Below, piece by piece: positions 16,237-24,508 of a stretch of DNA of 64,000 nucleotides. The notes beneath the pieces were generated by a model. It was not told the DNA's origin. It made no database searches and saw nothing but the letters and a program-made list of their open reading frames with translations. Every line of letters starts with the position of its first letter. Position 1 is the first letter of the stretch. Made by a program: the position numbers and the translations under genes. The DNA lies in the NCBI GenBank assembly GCA_946616835.1, contig CAMOJK010000002.1:18564-82563 (forward strand), written 5' to 3'. The DNA is from an uncultured Lachnospiraceae bacterium (GTDB lineage Bacteria; Bacillota; Clostridia; Lachnospirales; Lachnospiraceae).

Positions 16237-17844
16237 ATGAAGAAATCAGACAATAGAAATATAAATATTAATATAAATAAAAATAGAAGTTTAAGCAATA
16301 AAGGCGCCAACAGTATTCAGATATTGCTTACTGTGATTGTGCTTGCTTTTTTCGCGATCCTGCCTGCGGCCTGTGGGAAATACGAAAAAGAAAAAGTACT
16401 TCCCGAAACGGTAGAGGGTTTTAACAGCAGCGATTTTACACTTGCAGTAGTGGATGGATATATATTCAGTGACCTGGCAGAAAAGTATTATCCGGAAGCA
16501 AAGATAATGCACTTTGACAGCCGTGAAAACGCATATAAGTCAGTCATGATCGGAAATGCAGACGGAGTTATTGATGACGAGCCTATCATCAGGGCAGTCA
16601 TGCGCGGAAATGACGATTACCGTCTGATAGACGGATATGTGGAGCCTGCCGATTATGCTTTTGTATTTACAAAAAATGAGACAGGAGAAAAACTGTGCAG
16701 GGAGTTCAGTGCATATGTGGAGAGCCTGAGGACAAGCGGGGAACTAAAGCGGCTTGATGACAAGTGGTTCGGTGACCGTACCGATAATAAGACCAGTGAT
16801 TCAATGGCAGACTTAAACGGAACTAACGGAACCATAAGACTTGTCTATGATATCAGTAATATCCCGTTTTCTTATATGTCAGCCGGAAAGCCGGTGGGCT
16901 ATGACATAGATCTGGCTATAGGGTTCTGTCGTGAATACGGATATACGCTGGAAGCAGGTCCGTCTGATTTTACGGCTATGCTTAACGGAGTGGCTGACGG
17001 AACATTTGATATGGGCTGTGGTGCGATCACTGTAACAGGGGAGAGGGCAGAGAAGCTGTACTTCAGCGAGGCGGATTACAGCGGCGGTGCATCAATATGT
17101 GTAAGAAGCCGGAATGGAGAACAGGAAAATGAGGTTTCTTATCCCGGACGTTCTTTTTACAGAACTTTCATTGAAAACGATAATTACAGATTATTTCTGA
17201 GAGGAATCGGCACCACTATTCTGCTCACAGTCCTTACTGTTCTTGCCGGAACCATTATGGGATGTATCATGTACATACTTACCCAGCGTGCGGATCCAAT
17301 CGTGAGACAGCTTACCAAACTGACAATACTGATCATCAGAGGTGTACCTGCGATAATGACCATCATGTTCCTTTATTATGTTTATTATCAGGACATGTAT
17401 TTGGGTGAGATTGTTGCTGCGGTCCTGGGATTTACCATAGTATTCAGCGAGAAGGTATACCGTACAATAAAGGAATGTGCTGAAGATGAAATAAACGGTG
17501 ATCTGGCGAAAAACTATCGTGTAGAATACATAGATACGGCTGAGTTTTTTGCCGCACTTTATATACGATCGGGAAAAACTATGTGGAAGAGCTACAGGGA
17601 AAATGTGATAAGCCTTATAAAATTCACACCACTGGCCGGATATATTGCCGTAAATGACATGACCAGGACTGTAGAATATTTCAGACAGAATACTTTTGAG
17701 TTTATTATGCCGCTGACAGTTATAGCGGTTGCCTACATGTTTATTATTGCTTTGGTGTCGTGGATCATGCGTGACGAAAACCGCCCGAAGGTGAAAAAGC
17801 AGGTGGATGAGAGGGCGTGGGCGGTAATGGATGAAGTACTCTGA
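16237..17844 (+). CDS. fused substrate-binding/permease protein, ABC amino-acid type, degenerate permease
   Basis: This 535-residue protein has a lipoprotein-like signal ending at Cys46 (ILPAACGK). A shortened SBP_bac_3-like region (about 60-170) comes first, then a second one (about 190-290, with PVGYDIDLAIGF and FDMGCGAITVTGERAEK). A HisM-type permease domain with several helices closes the protein (about 315-520). The permease EAA loop, which docks the ATPase, has lost its conserved EAA...G pattern. No ATP-binding subunit is encoded within 35 kb. It may be a membrane sensor rather than a transporter. Its N-terminus (Asn/Ile-rich) is encoded by an almost pure AT stretch. Confidence 0.7.
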   Translation: MKKSDNRNINININKNRSLSNKGANSIQILLTVIVLAFFAILPAACGKYEKEKVLPETVEGFNSSDFTLAVVDGYIFSDLAEKYYPEAKIMHFDSRENAYKSVMIGNADGVIDDEPIIRAVMRGNDDYRLIDGYVEPADYAFVFTKNETGEKLCREFSAYVESLRTSGELKRLDDKWFGDRTDNKTSDSMADLNGTNGTIRLVYDISNIPFSYMSAGKPVGYDIDLAIGFCREYGYTLEAGPSDFTAMLNGVADGTFDMGCGAITVTGERAEKLYFSEADYSGGASICVRSRNGEQENEVSYPGRSFYRTFIENDNYRLFLRGIGTTILLTVLTVLAGTIMGCIMYILTQRADPIVRQLTKLTILIIRGVPAIMTIMFLYYVYYQDMYLGEIVAAVLGFTIVFSEKVYRTIKECAEDEINGDLAKNYRVEYIDTAEFFAALYIRSGKTMWKSYRENVISLIKFTPLAGYIAVNDMTRTVEYFRQNTFEFIMPLTVIAVAYMFIIALVSWIMRDENRPKVKKQVDERAWAVMDEVL

Positions 17845-17957
17845 TCACCTTTCCCGTACAGGTACTTTTTGTCTTATTTCAAAACTGAAAAGAGGGATAA
17901 AGCCCGTAAGGCATGTAACATTAGGGTGGATATATTTAATATCAGTATGAACAATTA

Positions 17958-17966
17958 TGCTATAAT
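17958..17966 (+). promoter_or_regulatory. extended -10 promoter of the sensor cyclase gene
   Basis: TGCTATAAT lies about 50 nt before the ATG, and AAGGAG lies just before the start codon. Confidence 0.55.
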
Positions 17967-18016
17967 AAGACCATATCTGTTGTTGTTTCTACGCATTTAA
18001 TAAGGAGCATAGTTTT

Positions 18017-19984
18017 ATGAGGCGTATCGGAGAGAAGATCACCATGCTCGTTATCTTGGCAGAAGTCGTTGCCATGGTCGTTATGTTTATGTTCCTTAAT
18101 ATCTGGCTTTCCAATATCCTTGAGGATAGGGTGATTTCCGATATGGGTATCATTGCGCATCACCGTGCGGACCTTGCAGAAAATTATATAGAGGGCCGCT
18201 GTGATTTCCTGAATGGATATGCCAGGTCTCAGGAGGCTGTAAATGTGCTGACTCATCCGGAAGATCCGGAGCTCATCAAGGCTGCAAGAGACTATACCCT
18301 GAAATACGCCGAAGGTTACGATAATATAGAAGGTCTTTATATTGCGGACTGGAATACCTATGTGCTGGCACATATCAATCCGGATTCCGTGGATAAAACT
18401 TTCAGGGATAGCTCTGCCGCTAAGGCTCTGGAGAATGAGATCCGTGAGCATCAGGGTTCATTCTGCACCGGTATAGTGCTGGCTCCGGTTACTCAGAAGA
18501 TGGTTCTGCCGGTATATGCCCCAGTAAAAAATGATGACAATGAGATGATTGGCTTTGCCGGAGCAGCATTCTATCCGGAAGAAATAGGGGTTCAGCTTGA
18601 CATTGATGAAGAGACCAAGTATGGCTATACCATAATCAACTGTGCTAACCGGATGTACATATATGATGCAGCAAGACCGGAGCTTATGGGAACCGAATGT
18701 GATGATGAGGAACTGTGGGATGAGGTTAAGAGGATAAAGGCAGATCCAAAGATACAGCAGGGCGACCACACTCAGGATGGTCAGGTCATGTCCATTTATT
18801 ATATGCCGGATTATGATTGGATATTCATTGTGTCAGAGCCTGAATCGGAAGTGTACCTGCTCGTTGGAAGAGTACGCAATATGGTAATGGTCATATTCAT
18901 TCTGGTAACAGTTTTGCTCATATTTATTCTCCGGTATGTGATTACCGGCATGATGGCACCTATAGAAAAGATAAATAATCAGATCGTTCGTCTGGAGGCT
19001 TCGGATTTCAGTCGCGGACATGGAATAGAGGGTTTCACGGGTCGCAATGATGAATTTGGCACCATATCTAGGGCTGTCATGAAGCTTCATGACACACTTG
19101 AAAACCAGGATGAGCTCTTTAAGGAGATGCTGGATGTACAGACTGCAGGAATGGTGGTAGCTAAAGATGTCAACAGTGAGCTTCTGCTCATCAACCAGAA
19201 GGCAAAGGAGTTGTACGGCATCCCAAAAGATTACTCGGGCAACATCACCATCGAGAGTATAAGAAAGCTTTTTAAAAAGGAAGAGCTTGATCATATAGAT
19301 GAGCAGCTTGGTAAGATTTCACCGGATGCGGAAGAGGTGGTCTTTGAATCCACTGTTGAACATGATGATGGTACAAAACACTATCTCCTTACCAGAGTCA
19401 AGAGTGTGATATTGTCAAATGGTGAGCAGGTTTCCATTTACTCCCTAATGGATATTACAGAGCAGAAGCGGCTGGAGGAGGACCTTAAGATCCAGTCGGA
19501 GACGGATTTCCTTACCGGAATTTGCAACAGAAGGAGCGGTGAACTCCGTATTGAAAAACTGATAAAAGAAGGAAAAACAGGAATGTTCTGCCTGCTTGAT
19601 GCAAATAAATTCAAAATCATCAATGATACATACGGTCATGATGCCGGTGATGAGGTGCTTATAGGTATTGCGAATGCAATGAGGGATACTTTCAGGTCAT
19701 CAGATGTACTGATAAGACTGGGGGGTGATGAGTTTGTTATCTTTGCTCCCGGCATGCCGGATGAAACTGTCGGTACAAATGTAATAAATCGCTTCATCAA
19801 AAGTGTGGAAAGCATTTCTCCGGAATCTATAAAGGATCATAGAGTAACTATAAGTCTGGGTGCCGTGTTAGTCACTGATAAACTGAATTTCTCAGAGATG
19901 TACAGCTGCGCGGATGCTGTTATGTATGAATGTAAAAAGAGGGATGGAAGTGCTTTTGCATTTTACCACAAGCCGGATGTGTAA
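18017..19984 (+). CDS. sensor diguanylate cyclase (Cache-HAMP-PAS-GGDEF)
   Basis: This 655-residue protein has a first membrane helix at 8-35 and a large extracytoplasmic ligand-binding region of the double-Cache type (about 40-280). A second helix (RNMVMVIFILVTVLLIFILRYV) leads into a HAMP linker. A PAS domain follows (about 370-480, MLDVQTAGMVVAKDVNSELL...). The GGDEF domain at the end has an intact motif at 569-573 (RLGGDEFVIFA). It should make c-di-GMP when an outside ligand binds. It is one of three cyclases within 17 kb, each with a different sensor. AAGGAG precedes the ATG. Confidence 0.92.
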   Translation: MRRIGEKITMLVILAEVVAMVVMFMFLNIWLSNILEDRVISDMGIIAHHRADLAENYIEGRCDFLNGYARSQEAVNVLTHPEDPELIKAARDYTLKYAEGYDNIEGLYIADWNTYVLAHINPDSVDKTFRDSSAAKALENEIREHQGSFCTGIVLAPVTQKMVLPVYAPVKNDDNEMIGFAGAAFYPEEIGVQLDIDEETKYGYTIINCANRMYIYDAARPELMGTECDDEELWDEVKRIKADPKIQQGDHTQDGQVMSIYYMPDYDWIFIVSEPESEVYLLVGRVRNMVMVIFILVTVLLIFILRYVITGMMAPIEKINNQIVRLEASDFSRGHGIEGFTGRNDEFGTISRAVMKLHDTLENQDELFKEMLDVQTAGMVVAKDVNSELLLINQKAKELYGIPKDYSGNITIESIRKLFKKEELDHIDEQLGKISPDAEEVVFESTVEHDDGTKHYLLTRVKSVILSNGEQVSIYSLMDITEQKRLEEDLKIQSETDFLTGICNRRSGELRIEKLIKEGKTGMFCLLDANKFKIINDTYGHDAGDEVLIGIANAMRDTFRSSDVLIRLGGDEFVIFAPGMPDETVGTNVINRFIKSVESISPESIKDHRVTISLGAVLVTDKLNFSEMYSCADAVMYECKKRDGSAFAFYHKPDV

Positions 19985-19989
19985 AAGAA

Positions 19990-20853
19990 TTATACATTTC
20001 CAAGGAAAACATTCTGCAGTTTTTCTTCAGCTAAAGCTTTAAGGGATATAAGAACCGATATATCAGTAGCCGGCTCGTGTGTTTTGTAGCGGGGAAAATA
20101 TCTGGTGATATGCAGGGGGATAGAAGGATCGATGTCTGCTATCCACTCTGCTTCATTTTTCATATCCTCCGGAGAATCATTTAATCCGGGTACGATCAGA
20201 GTGGTAAGTTCCACATGGCAGCTTTTAGCTGAGTGCGTTATGAAATTCTTTACGGTTTCGAAATCGCCGCCAAGTTTTTCGTAGATTTCGGCACTGAATC
20301 CCTTAAGGTCTATATTCATAGCATCTATATAAGGGAGGATTTCTTCAAGTACATGCAGCTCTGCCGTGCCGTTTGTTACCAGCACATTCTTCATGCCGAC
20401 CGCATGTATGAGCATTGAGCAGTCTCTTACATACTCGTATCCCACCAAAGCTTCATTGTAGGTGTAGGCCACGCCGATATTTCCTGAGGGTTTTTCCTGT
20501 ATGGCAAGGGTGCAGAGCTTTTCAGGAGTTACATCATACAGCCTGTGGAAATCAGATTCCCTTGCTGCGGCGATCTCATGGTTCTGGCAGAAAGGGCAGG
20601 ACAGGTTGCAGCCATAGCTTCCCACAGACAGGATCATGCTGCCCGGATGGAAGCAGGCTAAAGGTTTTTTTTCGATGGGATCAAGTGCTATGGATGTGAG
20701 CTTCCCATAATTTATACAGATTATTTTATCGCCGGTGTTACGGCGGGCGCGACACCTCCCGTATCCTCCGGCAGGTATCCGGCAGTGATGCGGACACACA
20801 TCGCAGGTGAGGGGGGCTTTTACGTTTTCCTCATTCATGGGCGTATCTGTCAT
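19990..20853 (-). CDS. amrS: AmmeMemoRadiSam system radical SAM enzyme
   Basis: This 287-residue radical SAM protein has the cluster motif GCNLSCPFCQN, an N-terminal CDVCPHHC cysteine set, and the family stretches YGKLTSIALDPIEKKPL and AYTYNEALVGYEYV. AmrS belongs to the three-part AmmeMemoRadiSam set, whose exact chemistry is not settled. The AmmeM and Memo partners are not encoded here. It follows hypD by 71 nt on the same strand, so the three leftward genes are probably one transcript. The start could also be the internal MNEENVK, five codons later. Confidence 0.9.
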   Translation of the reverse strand: MTDTPMNEENVKAPLTCDVCPHHCRIPAGGYGRCRARRNTGDKIICINYGKLTSIALDPIEKKPLACFHPGSMILSVGSYGCNLSCPFCQNHEIAAARESDFHRLYDVTPEKLCTLAIQEKPSGNIGVAYTYNEALVGYEYVRDCSMLIHAVGMKNVLVTNGTAELHVLEEILPYIDAMNIDLKGFSAEIYEKLGGDFETVKNFITHSAKSCHVELTTLIVPGLNDSPEDMKNEAEWIADIDPSIPLHITRYFPRYKTHEPATDISVLISLKALAEEKLQNVFLGNV

Positions 20854-20924
20854 TTTTGCGAAAACCCTTTTGGTTTTGTTGTTTGCTGCACCGTTTTTTA
20901 TAAACTAAAACTTCCCACATAAGT

Positions 20925-21959
20925 TTACGATCCGTATTCATACTGTGTGCTGCAGCTTCCCTCCGGGGATACCATGCAGGCACCCTGGGGTGTGGAAGGA
21001 GTACAGACTTTTCCGAAAAGTGGGCATTGCTCAGGACTGAGTTTTCCTGTGATCACTTTGTCGCAGCTGCAGGCCTTGTTTATTTTTTCGTCATGGTCAA
21101 GTCCTTTGCTGCCGGCATCATATTCCGCATATTCCGTACGGAGGCATCTTCCAGATCGTGGTACATTCCCGATGCCCCGCCACGAGGCATCCGTTTTTTC
21201 AAAATACTTATCGATAAGTTCCTGTGCCTTTTTGTTCCCTTCTGCGCTCACTACTGCGGGGTAATTGTTTATGACCACTCCCTTGCCCCGGTTCTTTACC
21301 AGAAGATACAGTGTGCTCAGCAGGTCTTCCGCTTCAAAGCCGGATACTACGAAGGGCAGGCTGTACTTTTCCGCAGCCGGCTTAAAAATATCGCTTCCCG
21401 TTATTACACATACATGTCCGGGGGCAATGAAAGCATCAATGCCCGCACCTGAGGAGCATAAGAGGTCTACAACCTCCGGCATCGTTTTAAGGGCAGTCAG
21501 GATCTTTACATTTTTGATTTTTTCTTCTATTAAAGTCTGCATAAGCAGGGCATATACGGGTGTAGTTGTCTCGAAGCCGATCGCCGCAAAGACAAAGGTC
21601 CTTTCGGGCTCGTCTTTTGCAAGCTCTATGATATCAAGCGGAGAATATACCATCTTATAAGAAGCACCTGCTGCTTCCTGCAGTGAGCACTTGCTGCTTG
21701 GGACTCTTAACAGGTCACCGAAAGTGACCACTGTATGTCTGTCGGACCGGGAGATCTCTATCAGCCTGTCGATATACGCGCTGGGGGTAACGCATACGGG
21801 ACAGCCGGGGCCTGATATCAGTCTGATCTTTTCAGACAGTATCCCTGGTATTCCGTTCTTTGCGATAGCGCCCGTATGGCTGCCGCAAATCTCCATTATG
21901 CGGATCTCCGGACCGTCATAGTCTTTTAAAAATTTTGATATTTCTCTTATGTCTGTCAT
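20925..21959 (-). CDS. hypD: hydrogenase maturation protein HypD
   Basis: HypD carries a [4Fe-4S] cluster and works with HypC to build the Fe(CN)2CO unit of [NiFe]-hydrogenases. The conserved motifs are present: EICGSHTGAIAKNGI, SGPGCPVCVTP, GFETTTP, APGHVCVITG and VSGFEAEDLL. C-terminal cysteines are in CSCDKVITG, CPLFGKVCTP and the region after. The start at 21959 (MTDIREISKF) gives 344 residues and fits the family. A frame extension to 22004 overlaps hypC and is rejected. No hypA, B, E or F and no hydrogenase subunits are in the window. Confidence 0.95.
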   Translation of the reverse strand: MTDIREISKFLKDYDGPEIRIMEICGSHTGAIAKNGIPGILSEKIRLISGPGCPVCVTPSAYIDRLIEISRSDRHTVVTFGDLLRVPSSKCSLQEAAGASYKMVYSPLDIIELAKDEPERTFVFAAIGFETTTPVYALLMQTLIEEKIKNVKILTALKTMPEVVDLLCSSGAGIDAFIAPGHVCVITGSDIFKPAAEKYSLPFVVSGFEAEDLLSTLYLLVKNRGKGVVINNYPAVVSAEGNKKAQELIDKYFEKTDASWRGIGNVPRSGRCLRTEYAEYDAGSKGLDHDEKINKACSCDKVITGKLSPEQCPLFGKVCTPSTPQGACMVSPEGSCSTQYEYGS

Positions 21960-21967
21960 TTTTTTGT

Positions 21968-22186
21968 TTATAAGTCGCCCATCTCTTCTGCCAGCTTTAC
22001 CCATTCATTGTATCTTTCTTCTGATACCTTCTGCAGGATACAGCCTGCATGTACGAGTACAAGCTCGCCTTCTTCCACCTCCATAAGCCCCGTGCGGGCC
22101 TCAATGATGCTGCCGTGGAAATTTACGGTGGCTGTATTTTTCTCTTTATTTAAGGAAACCACTCTTCCCGTATTTGCTACACACAT
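21968..22186 (-). CDS. hypC: hydrogenase maturation chaperone HypC
   Basis: This 72-residue HypC/HybG chaperone starts MCVANTGRVV, with the essential Cys2 in place. The HAGCILQKVSEE region is also typical. CAGGAG precedes the ATG at good spacing, and hypD starts 8 nt after the stop. It should hold the iron centre together with HypD. Confidence 0.95.
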   Translation of the reverse strand: MCVANTGRVVSLNKEKNTATVNFHGSIIEARTGLMEVEEGELVLVHAGCILQKVSEERYNEWVKLAEEMGDL

Positions 22187-22235
22187 AATCTACTCCTGTT
22201 CTACGCTTCATGATACAAGACCTTAAAATGTTAAT

Positions 22236-22521
22236 AAAACTTCCCACTTATTATATATTAAAACTTCCCACACCGTGTAGTCTTGTCTGACGGTGTTTTA
22301 GTGAGCCTTAGCAGTTCTCGAAAATGCTACAATACACCAGGAACGGACCGCCATGGAAGGCGGGACGAGTGAACAACGCTACATGGATGTAGCGTGTGAA
22401 CGGTTCCGGAAATATACCATAGATATGGGCATTTTCGTAAGAACTGCTTGGCGAACGGCACCACCGTCAGGCAAGCTACCGGTGTGAGGAAGTTAGTGGT
22501 ATACAACAAGTGGGAAGTTTT
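22236..22521. repeat. 14-bp inverted repeat flanking structured RNA copy A
   Basis: AAAACTTCCCACTT (22236-22249) and its exact complement AAGTGGGAAGTTTT (22508-22521) enclose the RNA. A related sequence, CTTCCCACACCG, begins the RNA's own terminal stem. Similar 17-nt copies lie near 20908 and 34816. Confidence 0.75.
22264..22492 (+). ncRNA. structured noncoding RNA, copy A (resembles the raiA motif)
   Basis: About 229 nt close on a long terminal stem: CTTCCCACACCG with CGGTGTG-a-GGAAG, GTAG/CTAC, CTTG/CAAG and TCTGACGGTG/CACCGTCAGG. Inside are GCAGTTCTCGAAAATGC pairing with GCATTTTCG...AGAACTGC, GGAAC/GTTCC, CCGCC/GGCGG, and the hairpin CGCTACA-tgga-TGTAGCG flanked by GAGTGAACAA and TGTGAACGG. 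The last block is identical in copy B at 36449. Stem sequences differ between the copies while pairing is kept, which is good evidence of a functional RNA. I suspect the raiA class from size and layout but cannot confirm it. Confidence 0.75.
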
Positions 22522-22750
22522 TATTATATACTACTAACTATTTCATAATTAATGTCGTAAATAATATGCAATATCTAAACCACTATGTCATCTGCACTGT
22601 TATCAAAAACAGAAGCTGCACCGCAGATGGTTTACTTAAGCCATTATAATGATTTAGGGCAGTAAATTCAAACCTTTTGGTTTTTGGGGCATAATGGAAT
22701 ATAATAAGTATAAAAGCCCTTTTGGCAAATGACAATGCAGGAGATATGTT

Positions 22751-23509
22751 ATGAAAGAAAAACTCTACACCATCCCCTTAAATGATGCCATTGATGAGGG
22801 GGGCGAGTGTCCCTTATGCAATGTGGAGCGCTCTCTTGAAATGGAGACACTGGACTTTGTGCTTGGATCCTGCGCCTCCTATATGGAATCGGATGTAAGG
22901 GAGCTTACGGACAATCAGGGATTCTGCCGTGAACATTTCAAGAAAATGTTTGAGTACGGAAATACCCTTGGCAACGGCTGGATCCTGAAGACTCATTATA
23001 TGAAGATGCGTAAGGACTTTGCCAGGATAGCGAATGGCTTCAAGCCTAATAAGCTCTCCTTTGCAGATAAGCTTAAAGGAAAAAAGAGCAGCAATGCCAT
23101 AGTTTCCTATGCCAGAGCCAGAGAAGAAAACTGCTACATATGCAATCATATAAAGGAAATATATGCCAGATACATTGACACTTTCTTTATTCTTTATGCC
23201 CAGGATGAAGCGTTCAGGGAAAAGGTTAAGAAAGGCAAGGGCTTCTGCCTTACGCATTATGCGGATCTGTGCGAGGCGGCAGATGAGAAACTAAGCGGTG
23301 ATAACCTGCAGAAATTTTATGATGAGACTATCCCCCTGATGACGGAAAATCTTGACCGTATGCAGGAAGATGTGAACTGGCTTATTGAAAAGTTTGACTA
23401 CCGCAATAATGATGCGGACTGGAAGAATTCAAAGGATGCCGTGCAGCGGGGCATGCAGAAGCTTAAGGGCGGATTCCCTGCCGATCCGGCTTATAAAATG
23501 AAGAAATAA
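22751..23509 (+). CDS. DUF6062 family protein
   Basis: This 252-residue soluble protein has two similar halves, each with a CxxC and a later CxxH. The first has CPLC near residue 21 and CREH near 58. The second has CYIC near 131 and CLTH near 162. These pairs suggest metal or Fe-S binding. Layout and length fit the clostridial DUF6062 family, whose function is unknown. AGGAG precedes the ATG. The next gene, a phospholipid-type acyltransferase, starts 16 nt later. Confidence 0.8.
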   Translation: MKEKLYTIPLNDAIDEGGECPLCNVERSLEMETLDFVLGSCASYMESDVRELTDNQGFCREHFKKMFEYGNTLGNGWILKTHYMKMRKDFARIANGFKPNKLSFADKLKGKKSSNAIVSYARAREENCYICNHIKEIYARYIDTFFILYAQDEAFREKVKKGKGFCLTHYADLCEAADEKLSGDNLQKFYDETIPLMTENLDRMQEDVNWLIEKFDYRNNDADWKNSKDAVQRGMQKLKGGFPADPAYKMKK

Positions 23510-23525
23510 GGAGCTTAAATTTAAA

Positions 23526-24293
23526 ATGAACGAAGTGTACGATACGGAAATTGTAAAATTTAATGATCTTATGAAAAAGTACGGCGGTGTTGACAGCTAC
23601 ACAACTGACCAGGCTGTGGATCTGATAGAGCAGCTAAACGTGCTCATAAGGATGCATGGACTGGATCCGCAGACCAGAGCAGGATTCTTTGAAGGCATAT
23701 GCAAAGTCTTCAATATAGAGCTTATAAATAAGGGCAGCTATGAACACGGAAAATATGTATTTGCCCCAAACCATATCAGTGAGTTTGACGGGCCGATATT
23801 CGGCACGATAGTTCCGAATGTGCTGGTGGTTGCAAAGAGCGACTGGGTTTCCAATCCGAAGCTGAATAAACTCCTGGAAAAAATCTGCTCACTGATCAGT
23901 GTGGTAAGGACGGATAAGTCAAGCGGAATGAAGGTCTTAATGGGATGCATAGAACACTTAAACAGCTCACCGGATGGGGTGGTGAATATTTTCGTACAGC
24001 AGACCATAGCTGACATAGATATAACTGTACCGGAGGATGTGGCAATAGGTGCATGGATCGTTGCGCAGAAAGCCTCTGCTCCCGTGATCCCGGTATACTG
24101 CGAACAGGTTTCGACAGAGCATCCCACAAGGATAGTATTCGGTGAGCCGATAGTATGTGCAGATAAGGAAGATTTCGGAAGGCTGTGGCTTGAAAGCGAG
24201 CTTGCCCTCAGGGATTCCATTAAGGACCCGGCTGCCAGGAAGCCGGTGCTTTGCGAGAAGCACAGGAAGCCCATAAGTGAACGGGCATTTTAG
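23526..24293 (+). CDS. PlsC-like acyltransferase
   Basis: This 255-residue protein contains the LPLAT active-site motif as NHISEFD (NHx4D). The downstream FPEGTRS motif is replaced by IFVQQTIAD, and the late SAPVIPVYCEQ strand matches the VPV motif. It therefore belongs to the glycerolipid acyltransferase superfamily but may use an unusual acceptor. It has no clear membrane helix. It is probably co-transcribed with the DUF6062 gene. Confidence 0.75.
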   Translation: MNEVYDTEIVKFNDLMKKYGGVDSYTTDQAVDLIEQLNVLIRMHGLDPQTRAGFFEGICKVFNIELINKGSYEHGKYVFAPNHISEFDGPIFGTIVPNVLVVAKSDWVSNPKLNKLLEKICSLISVVRTDKSSGMKVLMGCIEHLNSSPDGVVNIFVQQTIADIDITVPEDVAIGAWIVAQKASAPVIPVYCEQVSTEHPTRIVFGEPIVCADKEDFGRLWLESELALRDSIKDPAARKPVLCEKHRKPISERAF

Positions 24294-24334
24294 CTTTCAG
24301 ACAGCTGTTTGGAATATTATTATCTTGAAAATGA

Positions 24335-24478
24335 TCCGACCGGTCTGATATCATAGTCTGTATCAAATGGTTCTATGTGGCTGAGGAATACAGGGAGAGA
24401 CAGATAGCCTCATCCCTGCTTTTGGAACTGCTGCTTGCGAAGGAGCATGGAGTGGCGGCATTTTTAAGAGAGCAATGA
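24335..24478 (+). pseudogene. relic of a GNAT acetyltransferase
   Basis: The open frame after a stop at 24332 reads CIKWFYVAEEYRERQIASSL and continues LLELLLAKEHGVAAFL to TGA 24476-24478. The YVAEEYRERQIASSLL stretch corresponds to the acetyl-CoA-binding motif A of GNAT proteins. No start codon, binding site or remaining fold is present. The glycines of the motif are mostly lost, so it is a decayed internal piece. A complete GNAT-like gene lies at 26103. Confidence 0.5.
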
Positions 24479-24508
24479 GTACGATCAGTATATGGGGAGG
24501 GGACGATT

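Noticed and set aside
22264-22492. Structured RNA copy A as an insertion sequence with terminal repeats
   Set aside because: No transposase, no target duplication, and the internal pairs covary with copy B, which fits an RNA better.
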